Assembly: GCF_947489565.1 (NCBI RefSeq)
Contig: NZ_CANLEA010000021.1
Location: 1 to 64,000 of the forward strand
Direction: 5' to 3'
From: an uncultured Kordia sp.
Lineage (GTDB): Bacteria > Bacteroidota > Bacteroidia > Flavobacteriales > Flavobacteriaceae
Length of the DNA: 64,000 bases
The notes beneath the pieces are model-generated. The model had not been told where the DNA came from, ran no database searches, and was given only the letters and a program-made list of their open reading frames with translations. Within the stretch, counting starts at the first letter, position 1; every line of letters begins with the position of its first letter. Positions 19,991-29,748 of this stretch are shown in pieces. The position numbers and the translations under genes were made by a program.

Positions 19991-20529
19991 TGGCGTCTAT
20001 TTTTGGACATGCTTTGGCAGCGTATACGATTGGAAAAGTTGCCCATGTAAAACTAAATCCTGTAAAGTTATCCTTATTAGCTATTTTCTGTGCAGTTATT
20101 CCTGATGCAGATGTGATTATGTTCAATTTTGGGTATCCATACATGCATCCGCTTGGACATCGTGGATTTACCCATAGTATTTTGTTTGCTTTTATATTGG
20201 CTTTTTTGATCCGTGCTATCTTTTACAGAAAAGTCAATTATTTCTCCAAACTCGGTATCATATTATTTGTCATTTTTCTCTTATCTACCTTATCTCACAG
20301 TATATTAGATGCGTGTACCAATGGCGGAAGAGGTGTTGGTTTCTTTATTCCTTTTGAAAATTCTCGTTATTTTTTCCCTTGGCGACCGATTATGGTTTCT
20401 CCATTAGGCGCTGGCAAGTTCTTTAGTGAATGGGGATTGCGAGTGCTTCAAAGTGAAGCGCTGTATATTGGAATTCCTGCAGTAAGTTTATTAGTCTTAA
20501 ATTATTTCTTTAGAAGGAAATCCTCATGA
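19990..20529 (+). CDS. YdjM/LexA-binding-type inner-membrane metal-dependent hydrolase
   Basis: 'IFGHALAAYTIGKV', 'VIPDADVIMFNFGYPYMHPLGHRGFTHSILFAF'. Confidence 0.88.
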   Translation: MASIFGHALAAYTIGKVAHVKLNPVKLSLLAIFCAVIPDADVIMFNFGYPYMHPLGHRGFTHSILFAFILAFLIRAIFYRKVNYFSKLGIILFVIFLLSTLSHSILDACTNGGRGVGFFIPFENSRYFFPWRPIMVSPLGAGKFFSEWGLRVLQSEALYIGIPAVSLLVLNYFFRRKSS

Positions 20530-21191
20530 AAACAAAATTCTTCCTTATTCTTTTTGCAGTTATCACAATACTTGAACTCTTTTTTGGAAGCTTTGAAGAC
20601 TATACATATTTACATTATTTTACAAAACCAGCAATTGTAATTTCTTTACTTGTGTTTTTTCTTTCAAATTCAAAACATTTGACTTCTTCTTTGAAGTTGA
20701 TCACTATTCTTGCCTTACTCTTTTCCTTATCGGGAGATGTTTTATTAATGTTTGTTACAAGCTCTGAAACTTTTTTCATCGCAGGTTTGGTTTCTTTTTT
20801 GTTAGCACATATCATGTATATTTTGGTTTTCCTGCGCAATAGAAATACCAAAATGAACAATTTCCCATTCATAGCACTATTATTAGTATACGCTACAGGT
20901 TTGTTTTGGTTAATTAAAGATGGATTAGGAGATTTGTTGATTCCTGTTTTGGTTTATATGGCAGTAATCTTAACTATGGCTACAACAGCATTTTTGCGAA
21001 AAGAAATGGTATTACACGTTGGTTATGTATATGTTTTTGTGGGTGCAATATTTTTCATGTTATCTGATAGTTTACTAGCAATCAACAAATTCCATTATAC
21101 ACTTCCTTTTTCAAACCTTAGCATTATGTCTACATATGCCTTGGCGCAACTTTTCATTGTTTTGGGAATTATCAAAAGTTATAAGAACTAA
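20526..21191 (+). CDS. YhhN family (lysoplasmalogenase-like) membrane protein
   Basis: 'FTKPAIVISLLVFFL...LLFSLSGDVLLM...GLVSFLLAHIMYILVFL'. Confidence 0.85.
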   Translation: MKTKFFLILFAVITILELFFGSFEDYTYLHYFTKPAIVISLLVFFLSNSKHLTSSLKLITILALLFSLSGDVLLMFVTSSETFFIAGLVSFLLAHIMYILVFLRNRNTKMNNFPFIALLLVYATGLFWLIKDGLGDLLIPVLVYMAVILTMATTAFLRKEMVLHVGYVYVFVGAIFFMLSDSLLAINKFHYTLPFSNLSIMSTYALAQLFIVLGIIKSYKN

Positions 21192-21246
21192 AAAGTACTA
21201 TTTTTTTCACTAAATTGCACTGCTTTTTGAGAAGCATGATAGTTGT

Positions 21247-21951
21247 ATGAAATTTTTTAAAGTCTTTATTGCTATATTCTTACTAAATCTTTCTTTAGAC
21301 ATTTATTTTAATAATGCTAAAGAGTTTTATGAATTCAGAATTGTCACAAAGCCTCTAATAACTCTTTTATTAGCTGTCTTTTTTTATGTGAATAGTCATG
21401 CAATGCAATTTCGCCATCGAATGACTATTATTGGTGCTTTGTTATTCCTGTGTGCAGGCGATGTTCTTTTATTACAAGACACTCCTTTTTATTCTTTTAT
21501 GGGAGGATTGGCACTATTTTTAATCTCTATGCTACTCTACTCGCTGTATTTTTATAAGCAAACGAGATACGATATTGACCGATTGATTCCTTATTTGGCA
21601 GTATCCTTATTGATTTCGCTCTCCATGATTTACTTAATGTATGATGGTTTAAATAATTTATTAATTCCAGTCATGATTTATCTGGTAACTGTACTCAACT
21701 TTTTAAAAATTGGTTTTTTACGTTACAAAAGTGTAAATATGAAAAGTTATCGCTTGGTATTTATAGGAATTGTTTGCTTTACGTTGGCGCAAATGATTAT
21801 TGGACTCAATGAATTTTATAAAACTTTACCATATAAAGATATATATATCATGTTCTTCTATGGAACTTCTCAATTATTAATTATTATGGGTATTTTGTCA
21901 ATCAGTTCCCATGAAAAAGTTCAAAAACAAGAAGACGCTTTCTTATTGTAA
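21247..21951 (+). CDS. YhhN family membrane protein (divergent paralog)
   Basis: 'VTKPLITLLLAVFFYVN...ALLFLCAGDVLLL...GLALFLISMLLYSLYFYKQ'. Confidence 0.75.
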   Translation: MKFFKVFIAIFLLNLSLDIYFNNAKEFYEFRIVTKPLITLLLAVFFYVNSHAMQFRHRMTIIGALLFLCAGDVLLLQDTPFYSFMGGLALFLISMLLYSLYFYKQTRYDIDRLIPYLAVSLLISLSMIYLMYDGLNNLLIPVMIYLVTVLNFLKIGFLRYKSVNMKSYRLVFIGIVCFTLAQMIIGLNEFYKTLPYKDIYIMFFYGTSQLLIIMGILSISSHEKVQKQEDAFLL

Positions 21952-23235
21952 AGATGATTTTTTGCGTTTTTTATACGGTCTAATAATTAAGCGTGCTTCA
22001 CGATCGAAACGAATATAATTATATACCCAATTGATAAAAACTACCATTCGATTTCGGAATCCAATTAGGAAGAATAAATGTACAAACATCCACACAAACC
22101 AAGCAAAAACTCCTTGAAATTTGAATTTTGGTAAATCAACTACTGCTTTGTTTCTTCCAACAGTTGCCATAGAACCTTTGTCATAATAACTGAAAGGTTT
22201 CATTTCTTTGCCATTGAGTTGACGCACTAAGTTTTTTCCCAAGTTTTTTCCTTGCTGAATGGCAGGTTGTGCCATCATTGGATGTCCAAAAGGATATTCT
22301 TCACTTTGCATAGAAGCAATATCTCCTAAAGCATATATATTGTCAAATCCTTTTACTTGATTGAACTGATTCACCAAAATACGATTGCCTCTTGTAATGA
22401 GTTCTTCTCCGTCTAAACCTGGAATAGTTGCTCCTTTTACACCTGCTGACCAAATTACAGTAGCCGATCTGAAGTTTACAGTATCATTTGTTTGTACCTT
22501 ATCTCCATCATAATTGGTCACTCGTAAATTTTTCCAAACATCAACGCCCAAACCTTGCAAATAATCTTCTGCCTTTGCAGACGCTTGTTCGCTCATTGCT
22601 GGTAATATACGATCGGAACCTTGTACTAAATTGATTTTCATCTGACGAATGTCTAAATCAGGATAATCTTTTGGAAGAATTCCTTTTTTTATTTCTGCCA
22701 ACGCTCCTGCCAATTCAACACCCGTTGGACCAGCGCCTACAATCACAAAATTCATGAGCGCATTTCGTTCTTCCAAATCAGAAATTAAAATCGCCTGTTC
22801 AAAATTTTCAAGAATCAAACTACGAAGGTTCAACGATTGTGGAATCGTTTTCATCTCCATACTGTGTTTTTCAATTTCGCTATTGCCAAAAAAGTTTGTT
22901 TTTGAACCTGTGGCAATGATCAAATGATCGTAGCTCAATTCCCCAATATCAGTATTAATACATTTATTGTCCGTGTCTATAGCTTCCACATTGGCCATAC
23001 GGAAATAAAAATTTGGGTAATCTTTGATAATTTTTCGAATGGGATATGCAATAGAATCGGGTTCTAATCCGCCCGTAGAAACCTGATACAGTAAAGGTTG
23101 AAAAGTGTGATAATTATGTTTATCGATTAATACGGCTTGAACTTCTTGTTTTTTTAACTGCTTTGCCAGCGAAATTCCTGCAAATCCGCCACCAATAATG
23201 ACTACTCTTGGGTAGCTTGTTCTTGGTATGTTCAT
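21943..23235 (-). CDS. NAD(P)/FAD-dependent oxidoreductase, NDH-2-like
   Basis: 'RVVIIGGGFAGISLAKQL' Rossmann motif, 'IVGAGPTGVELAGALAEI', 'YALGDIA'; internal ATG at 23235 preferred. Confidence 0.9.
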   Translation of the reverse strand: MNIPRTSYPRVVIIGGGFAGISLAKQLKKQEVQAVLIDKHNYHTFQPLLYQVSTGGLEPDSIAYPIRKIIKDYPNFYFRMANVEAIDTDNKCINTDIGELSYDHLIIATGSKTNFFGNSEIEKHSMEMKTIPQSLNLRSLILENFEQAILISDLEERNALMNFVIVGAGPTGVELAGALAEIKKGILPKDYPDLDIRQMKINLVQGSDRILPAMSEQASAKAEDYLQGLGVDVWKNLRVTNYDGDKVQTNDTVNFRSATVIWSAGVKGATIPGLDGEELITRGNRILVNQFNQVKGFDNIYALGDIASMQSEEYPFGHPMMAQPAIQQGKNLGKNLVRQLNGKEMKPFSYYDKGSMATVGRNKAVVDLPKFKFQGVFAWFVWMFVHLFFLIGFRNRMVVFINWVYNYIRFDREARLIIRPYKKRKKSSLQ

Positions 23236-23343
23236 AAAAAAAAGTGACTTTACACTACAAAAATACGGCTTTCTAATTTTTTTTTGAAAAATATGTAACA
23301 TATTTGTGAAAAGAAACACTCATAAGCAAATAACCATCAAAAA

Positions 23344-23838
23344 TTGAGCAAAAACCTCGAACATAGTTTTGTTACCGAATTAGAACGTCATCAGAATATC
23401 GTTCATAAAGTGTGTCGTATATATACCTCAAATAAAGATCAGCACAACGATCTTTTTCAGGAGATTACCATACAATTATGGAAAGCATACCCAAAATTCA
23501 GAGGCGATTCTAAGTTTAGTACTTGGATGTACAGAGTAGCGTTGAATACAGCGATTACCTTATACAGAAAATCTAAACGTAGTGTGAAGACGCAAGACTA
23601 TGAAAGTGTTGTTTTTAAAATCAAATCTGAAGATTATGACAATACTGAAGAAGAACAGTTAAAAATAATGTATAAAGCAATCAAGCAGCTATCAGATATA
23701 GAAAAAGCCTTGATTTTCTTATACTTAGAAGATAAAAATTATAAAGAAATAGCCGAAACAATTGGGATTACAGAAGTGAATGCACGTGTGAAGATGAACA
23801 GAATTAAGACCAAATTGAAAAAGATTTTAAATCCATAA
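23344..23838 (+). CDS. ECF-type RNA polymerase sigma factor
   Basis: 'DLFQEITIQLWKAYPKFRGDSKFSTWMYRVALNTAIT' and a region 4 helix-turn-helix; TTG start. Confidence 0.92.
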   Translation: MSKNLEHSFVTELERHQNIVHKVCRIYTSNKDQHNDLFQEITIQLWKAYPKFRGDSKFSTWMYRVALNTAITLYRKSKRSVKTQDYESVVFKIKSEDYDNTEEEQLKIMYKAIKQLSDIEKALIFLYLEDKNYKEIAETIGITEVNARVKMNRIKTKLKKILNP

Positions 23839-23841
23839 CTC

Positions 23842-24468
23842 ATGGAAGAATTAGATTTATTAAAAAAAGATTGGAAAAAGCAAGAGGCACATCAGCCGAA
23901 GCTATCCTACGACGATATTGACAATATGATGTTGAAGAAATCCTCTTCGCTTGTAAAATGGGTTTTTTACGTCAGTTTGTTAGAACTTGGGTTTGGAATT
24001 GCCATTGTGATTCTCGCTTTGTTAATTCAACCCGACATTTTGAACGATTCTAGCATGCCATCATGGTTGAATTGGTTCTTTTACGCCTCCTCTGCAGTTG
24101 TATTTTATTTTATTTACAAGTTTTTTACCAATTATAAAAAAATCTCTACAACAAGCTCCATTAAAGATTTAATGAAAAATATTATGACCACACGTAGAAC
24201 TGTAAAACATTATGTGATGTACAGTTTGAGTGTGATTGCTTTTACCGTATGTATTGCGGTTCCAACAGGATATATTGAAGGAGCAGGCGGAGCAGATAAG
24301 TTTACAGCCGAAGCAACACTTTCGCATTATTTATTACTTGCGGTAGCCACTATTATTGCAGCTTGTTTGGTTGTAGCCTTATTTTACGGAGTGTATTATT
24401 TATTATACGGACTCCTTACCAAGAAGCTCAAAACAAATTATACAGAGTTACAACAATTAAAATCATAA
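23842..24468 (+). CDS. Hypothetical membrane protein co-transcribed with the ECF sigma factor
   Basis: 3 nt after the sigma gene; soluble charged N-terminus then 4 TM segments. Confidence 0.7.
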   Translation: MEELDLLKKDWKKQEAHQPKLSYDDIDNMMLKKSSSLVKWVFYVSLLELGFGIAIVILALLIQPDILNDSSMPSWLNWFFYASSAVVFYFIYKFFTNYKKISTTSSIKDLMKNIMTTRRTVKHYVMYSLSVIAFTVCIAVPTGYIEGAGGADKFTAEATLSHYLLLAVATIIAACLVVALFYGVYYLLYGLLTKKLKTNYTELQQLKS

Positions 24469-24501
24469 AAACAATCATACCTTTTTAATAAACCATATAT
24501 C

Positions 24502-24753
24502 ATGAAAAAGATCTTTTTTTTAGTACTAGCTGCTATGTTTTGCGTCTCAGTAAGTGCACATGAAAACACAAAGAGTTTCCAACAACAATTTGGAACATCC
24601 TTAGTACAAAATACAACTTCACATGCATCAATGCATACTATTAATAATGGTGGATGGATGCAGTTTATTTATAATGTATTTCATAAAGTTGGACAAGCTT
24701 TGTATTCAACGGTAAACGATACACCGCAAGAAGAAGAAAACACTGAGAATTAA
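24502..24753 (+). CDS. Small secreted hypothetical protein
   Basis: Signal peptide MKKIFFLVLAAMFCVSVSAH. Confidence 0.55.
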   Translation: MKKIFFLVLAAMFCVSVSAHENTKSFQQQFGTSLVQNTTSHASMHTINNGGWMQFIYNVFHKVGQALYSTVNDTPQEEENTEN

Positions 24754-24775
24754 TACGCTCGGTAAATTCAACATA

Positions 24776-24812
24776 TAAAAAAAGGACGTTATTTCGAAGT
24801 AACGTCCTTTTT
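24776..24812. terminator. Bidirectional rho-independent terminator
   Basis: aaaaaaaggacgtta-tttcgaag-taacgtccttttt between convergent genes. Confidence 0.85.
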
Positions 24813-24832
24813 CTGCATGTTTTTGAAATATA

Positions 24833-25636
24833 TTAATACTCCCATTTACGTTTTTCATTGAGTTTTTCCATCGCCTCCAATTCTGCTTGAGGAATTACTT
24901 TTAAGAACGAAGGATGCTGCTCAATTGCATATTCTATTTTTTCTATGATCGCTGCTACGCTTTCATTTTCATAATCAATCTCTAACGGTTGTTTGATTTC
25001 CATGGATTGCAGAATTCCTTTCTTTTTGATACGAAGTCCTTTGCGATCAAAAGAACGTCTAAAACCATCTATTACTATTGGAACAACAATAGGTTTGTAA
25101 CGTTTTATGATATGTGCTGTCCCTTTTCGGATAGGTTTCCAAGGTCTTGTAGTTCCTTGTGGAAATGTAATTACCCAACCGTCATCAAGTGCGATTCCAA
25201 TATTGGAAATATCACTCATTTTCACTTGTCTGTTTACATCTTCACCATTGGCACGCCAAGTACGTTCAATGCTTACAGATCCTGCATATGCTAATATTTT
25301 TGGTAGTAATCCTGATTTCATTGTTTCCTTAGCCGCAACATAGTATAAGTTTAGCTTCGGATTCCACAAATATCCTACGTTTTTAATAGAATCACCTCGA
25401 CCTTTCAAACTCGCATTAAACACGTGAAACATCGCTACAACATCTGCAAAATAGGTTTGGTGATTGGACACAAATAATACATTTTTGTCTGGTAAGGAGC
25501 GTAATACTTCTGAGCCTTCAATTTTTAGTTCATTAAAACCACGATAACGTCTATGCGTCATAGTACCCGCGATTCTAATCAACCATTTTTTTAAAAATAG
25601 TATATGTCCGAAAGGATTTCTTTTGAATAATCCCAT
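24833..25636 (-). CDS. 1-acyl-sn-glycerol-3-phosphate acyltransferase family protein
   Basis: 'NVLFVSNHQTYFADVVA' (NHxxxxD), 'TFPQGTTRP'. Confidence 0.85.
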   Translation of the reverse strand: MGLFKRNPFGHILFLKKWLIRIAGTMTHRRYRGFNELKIEGSEVLRSLPDKNVLFVSNHQTYFADVVAMFHVFNASLKGRGDSIKNVGYLWNPKLNLYYVAAKETMKSGLLPKILAYAGSVSIERTWRANGEDVNRQVKMSDISNIGIALDDGWVITFPQGTTRPWKPIRKGTAHIIKRYKPIVVPIVIDGFRRSFDRKGLRIKKKGILQSMEIKQPLEIDYENESVAAIIEKIEYAIEQHPSFLKVIPQAELEAMEKLNEKRKWEY

Positions 25637-25674
25637 GTATTTTAAATTTTGAACGAATTACAAAGCTACAAAAA

Positions 25675-26322
25675 CTAATTTGAAATGGCTTTAGAAATAA
25701 TGTCTTTAACTTCACTTAGCATCATTGCTGTTGCTCCCCAAACCACGTGTTCATTTAAATAAAATGCTGGAACTTGGATCTTTTTCATGTAGGAAGTTGT
25801 CAATTCTTTTTGAATAACGGTACGTTCCGAAAGGAAGTCTGCCAAGGTCACTTCAATGATTGCTTCTACTTCTGAAGGTTCCGGAATAAAACTTGGCGTT
25901 TCATGTAAAATTCCGATAAATGGCTGTACGATAAAGTTACTTGGAGGAATGTAAGTCGCTGTAAGTTCACGAATTACCTCAACGGTATGTATTGGCACTC
26001 CTACTTCTTCTTCCGTTTCACGCAATGCGGCTGCTTCATAGTTTACATCCTCAGGCTCTAGCTTTCCGCCTGGAAATCCAACCTGATTGGAATGCACTCC
26101 ACTGTAGGTTTTACGAAGAATTAAAACAAAATTTGTTTCTCCTTTTTCATCCGGATAAAACAATGCCATGACTGCCGATTTTCGTGCATTTTTCATACGA
26201 TCTTCCATGGCGTTGAGCTCTTGTTCTCGCATCGAAGGCGCCATTTTCAACTGTGAAGAAACGCCTGGAAGCGGGATTTTTGCTATTTTTGGAAGGATTT
26301 TTTTAAAATTATCAAAATTCAT
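25675..26322 (-). CDS. NUDIX hydrolase, CoA pyrophosphatase-like
   Basis: 'GFPGGKLEPEDVNYEAAALRETEEEVGV' Nudix box with upstream 'RKTYSGVHSNQVGFPGG'. Confidence 0.9.
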   Translation of the reverse strand: MNFDNFKKILPKIAKIPLPGVSSQLKMAPSMREQELNAMEDRMKNARKSAVMALFYPDEKGETNFVLILRKTYSGVHSNQVGFPGGKLEPEDVNYEAAALRETEEEVGVPIHTVEVIRELTATYIPPSNFIVQPFIGILHETPSFIPEPSEVEAIIEVTLADFLSERTVIQKELTTSYMKKIQVPAFYLNEHVVWGATAMMLSEVKDIISKAISN

Positions 26323-26324
26323 CT

Positions 26325-27035
26325 ATGAAAAAGATTTGCTTTGTATTAATTGCTGCATGCGTTTTATTCGGTTGCGAAGATACTAAAACTTCTACATCCG
26401 ATACGAAAGAATCGCAAAAAACAGAAACCCCAAAAACAGTTAAAAAGCCTACGAAAGAGGTGAAAAAGCAACCAAAAAAAGAAGTCAAGATTACCAGTAA
26501 GAATGTATTAGATTATATGATCGAATACGGTAAAAATAATCCTGAACGTAAGGTGCGAATTGTGACTGATTTTGGAGATATTGATATTGAATTATACAAC
26601 GAAACTCCGTATCACAGAGCAAATTTTATCATGCTTGCCAAGCGTAAATATTTTGATGGTACACAATTTCATCGTGTGGTAAAGGACTTTGTTATTCAAG
26701 GTGGAAACTCCGATGGCTGGAATATTGCAAAAAAACGTCGTGCTATTGGTAGGTATTTGCTTCCGCCAGATACTAAAAAAGGATTCAAACATGACCGAGG
26801 CGTTATTTCCATGCCTAGTGGTGAAATTAATAATGCGTATAAACTTGCTTCACCATATGAATTTTTTATCGTTCAGAAAAAAGGTGGTACACATCATTTA
26901 AATGGAGGATATACGGCTTTTGGAAAAGTATTTGCAGGTATGGATGTTGTGGATGAAATTGCCAATCAGCCAACGGATAAAGGCGAATGGCCAAAGGCAA
27001 ATATTATGATTCTTCGTGTGGAAGTGTTGGATTAA
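26325..27035 (+). CDS. Cyclophilin-type peptidyl-prolyl isomerase lipoprotein
   Basis: Lipobox CVLFGC; 'FDGTQFHRVVKDFVIQGGNSDGW'. Confidence 0.9.
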   Translation: MKKICFVLIAACVLFGCEDTKTSTSDTKESQKTETPKTVKKPTKEVKKQPKKEVKITSKNVLDYMIEYGKNNPERKVRIVTDFGDIDIELYNETPYHRANFIMLAKRKYFDGTQFHRVVKDFVIQGGNSDGWNIAKKRRAIGRYLLPPDTKKGFKHDRGVISMPSGEINNAYKLASPYEFFIVQKKGGTHHLNGGYTAFGKVFAGMDVVDEIANQPTDKGEWPKANIMILRVEVLD

Positions 27036-27120
27036 TACGATTCTATACAACGCTCATACATTTTTTCACTCCTTATTAAGATAATTCATTAGTTTTGCGT
27101 TAAAATCAACATTAAAACAC

Positions 27121-28326
27121 ATGAAAAACTGCACAAGAGTATTACTTATTTTCTTGTTATTTACTTCTAGCCTTTTTGCACAGATTAACTTTGAAAAAGG
27201 CTATTTTATTTCTGAAGACGGTCAAAAAACAGACTGTTATATTAAAAATGGAGATTGGCTCAACAATCCTTCTAAATTTGAATATAAACTAACTCTTGAT
27301 GGAGATACCAAAACATTAAGAATATCATCTTTAAAAACCGTTGTGATAAACAATGCGTTTAAGTTTGAGAAACATACTGTTCCTTTTGATAATTCAGATC
27401 GTTCAATTGCAAAGTTAAATTATGAAAGAAGTCCAAATTTAAAAGAAGTAGATCTTTTATTAAATGTGCTTATTGAAGGAGAAGCTTCTTTGTATTCTTT
27501 TGTCGATGGAGATAAAAGAGCATTTTTCTTTAAGAAAGGAGACAATGCTATTGAACCATTAATTTATAAAGTTTATACCAACAAAGATCGCGATATTTTA
27601 TACAATAAGAGATACCAACAACAGTTATTAACTGAATTACCGTGTGCTGGAATTTCTATGAAAAAAATTACGCGTGTTGATTACAAAACGGATGATTTAA
27701 AATCCTTTTTCAGAGATTACAACCAATGTAAAGGAAAAACTAGCGTTGAATTTAATAAAAAGAAAAAAGGAGTATTCCATTTAAAAGCCTTTGCAGGAGC
27801 TTATCAAGGAAGTTCTGAAAGCAATATAGCCATTTCTGCCTTTTTTAATAATGGTATTGATACAGGAACTGCTTGGTCACCGACTTTTGGTGTAGAACTT
27901 GAATATGTTTTTCCGTTTAACAAAAATAAATGGTCCGTATTCGTAGCGCCAAACTATAGCTCTTATGAAGGTGAAGGTGGCTTTTTAGATTTATCCGTCA
28001 GAAGAAGATTTAAACTAGAATACAGTTCCATTCAAGTTCCTATTGGGTTTCATCATTATATGTTTTTGAATGATTCTTCTAAATTATTTTTAAGTGGTGC
28101 TGTTATTTTTGACATGTTGTTAGATGCAAAAGGAAGTGGAAATATCGTGATTGAAAAAGATCGATTCAAAACTGCTGCCGGATTTTCCGTAGGACTTGGA
28201 TATAGTTATGATAAGTATTCAGTGGAAGCAAGATATATTCCAAATAGACAGATTTTGGAAACTAGTCCAGTATCTAGTATTGAATTGCAACAATTCTCTA
28301 TTACTGTAGGATATACTATTTTCTAA
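27121..28326 (+). CDS. Outer-membrane beta-barrel-like hypothetical protein
   Basis: Signal peptide; C-terminal amphipathic beta strands ending 'QFSITVGYTIF'. Confidence 0.65.
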   Translation: MKNCTRVLLIFLLFTSSLFAQINFEKGYFISEDGQKTDCYIKNGDWLNNPSKFEYKLTLDGDTKTLRISSLKTVVINNAFKFEKHTVPFDNSDRSIAKLNYERSPNLKEVDLLLNVLIEGEASLYSFVDGDKRAFFFKKGDNAIEPLIYKVYTNKDRDILYNKRYQQQLLTELPCAGISMKKITRVDYKTDDLKSFFRDYNQCKGKTSVEFNKKKKGVFHLKAFAGAYQGSSESNIAISAFFNNGIDTGTAWSPTFGVELEYVFPFNKNKWSVFVAPNYSSYEGEGGFLDLSVRRRFKLEYSSIQVPIGFHHYMFLNDSSKLFLSGAVIFDMLLDAKGSGNIVIEKDRFKTAAGFSVGLGYSYDKYSVEARYIPNRQILETSPVSSIELQQFSITVGYTIF

Positions 28327-28346
28327 AAAATCTAAGAAAAATATAT

Positions 28347-28378
28347 TGTAAAGGAACTGACACATGTTGGTTCCTTTT
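28347..28378 (+). terminator. Rho-independent terminator
   Basis: aaaggaac-tgacacatgttg-gttccttttttatt. Confidence 0.65.
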
Positions 28379-28984
28379 TTATTTATGATAAATGGTTGGC
28401 AATTGAATTCGAAACTTTACCACAATCAAACGAATTGAAATGACCATAAGCGCTGTAAAAATATAGATTAAGTCTTCTGGTAAACCTGCATATTTCAACA
28501 CAAAAAAGGTAATTCCGCCCAAAATACAAGCAGTTGCATAAATTTCTTTGCGGAAGATTACAGGAATTTCATTACATAAAATATCTCGAATTACACCACC
28601 GAAACTCGCGCTCATAGTTCCTAATGCAATACAGATAAGCGGATTTAAGTCTTTTGAGATTCCGACCTCAACACCAATAATGGTAAAAACTCCAAGTCCA
28701 ATTGTATCAAACAGAAAGAGAGACGTTCTGAGTCGGTTGAGTTTTTTCCGAAGTACTATCGAAAAAATAACAGCCGCACCAATAGCATATACATAGTTTA
28801 AATCGTTCATCCAGCCAACGGGAGTTTTCCCAATAAGCACATCACGCAAAGTTCCGCCTCCAACAGCTGTGACAAAAGCAATGATGAAAATTCCAAACGG
28901 ATCCATACGTTTTTGCATCGCAATAAGCACGCCTGAAATTGCAAATGCAAAAGTCCCAATAATATCTAGTGCGTAAAAGAGCAT
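28379..28984 (-). CDS. Trimeric intracellular cation channel family (UPF0126/YicG-like) protein
   Basis: 'DIIGTFAFAISGVLIAMQKRMDPFGIFIIAFVTAVGGGTLRDVLIG' and second 'GTMSASFGGVIRDIL' repeat. Confidence 0.9.
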   Translation of the reverse strand: MLFYALDIIGTFAFAISGVLIAMQKRMDPFGIFIIAFVTAVGGGTLRDVLIGKTPVGWMNDLNYVYAIGAAVIFSIVLRKKLNRLRTSLFLFDTIGLGVFTIIGVEVGISKDLNPLICIALGTMSASFGGVIRDILCNEIPVIFRKEIYATACILGGITFFVLKYAGLPEDLIYIFTALMVISIRLIVVKFRIQLPTIYHK

Positions 28985-29724
28985 TACATGTTTTGTGTGT
29001 AAAAGTTGTAGTCTTTAATGATAATTTCTATAAAAGGAATCGTTGCTTTATCGGACTTCGTTTCCATTACCTGCTCTACTTTGGCACGTAATTTATTCAG
29101 TGTATCAAAATCTTTTCCTTTTTTAGCGATCAAGAAGGTTTCTTTAATGATGCGCATATCATTATCTGAAAGATTGATCACAGAAGGATATTGTGGCACA
29201 TAATTGTCGCCCAATTCCTCCATGATTGTATGTGAAATGCGGACTTTATTTTTCTGAGAAATTACAGCCGTTCCAGCAGTAACATCTCCTAAACGCTGCG
29301 CTTTATCGCTCATAATGATACTAATGATTGCAATAAAACCACTTAACAGATTTAAATCAACAATTCTAAAAAACCATCGAATCAAATAATCGACAAAAGT
29401 AGCTTGATAGCCATCAATTTTCACGACTTTAATCTTTGTAATTTTCTTTCCCACGGTTTGTCCTTCCCACAAAGATTCTAAAACCAAACTATAAATCAGC
29501 GCAGGAAAAAGCAACATTGCATAAATGGCATATTGAGACCAATGATCTGCATAATAAAACCAATCCGAATATTGAAAAAGACCAAGAAAACTCATGATAA
29601 TTACATATCCGTATGCAATTTTAATAATTAAGTCAATAACGTGCGCAACAACACGTTCTCCAATAGCTGCCAGTGTAAAATCGATATTTACATTTTGCGT
29701 AGTATTAATTTGTATCTCTGACAT
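28984..29724 (-). CDS. RDD family membrane protein
   Basis: 'ERVVAHVIDLIIKIAYG...WEGQTVGKKITKIKVVKIDG...RWFFRIVDL'; ATG at 29724 preferred. Confidence 0.88.
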   Translation of the reverse strand: MSEIQINTTQNVNIDFTLAAIGERVVAHVIDLIIKIAYGYVIIMSFLGLFQYSDWFYYADHWSQYAIYAMLLFPALIYSLVLESLWEGQTVGKKITKIKVVKIDGYQATFVDYLIRWFFRIVDLNLLSGFIAIISIIMSDKAQRLGDVTAGTAVISQKNKVRISHTIMEELGDNYVPQYPSVINLSDNDMRIIKETFLIAKKGKDFDTLNKLRAKVEQVMETKSDKATIPFIEIIIKDYNFYTQNM

Positions 29725-29748
29725 ATTATGTTTTATTTTAGCGTATCT

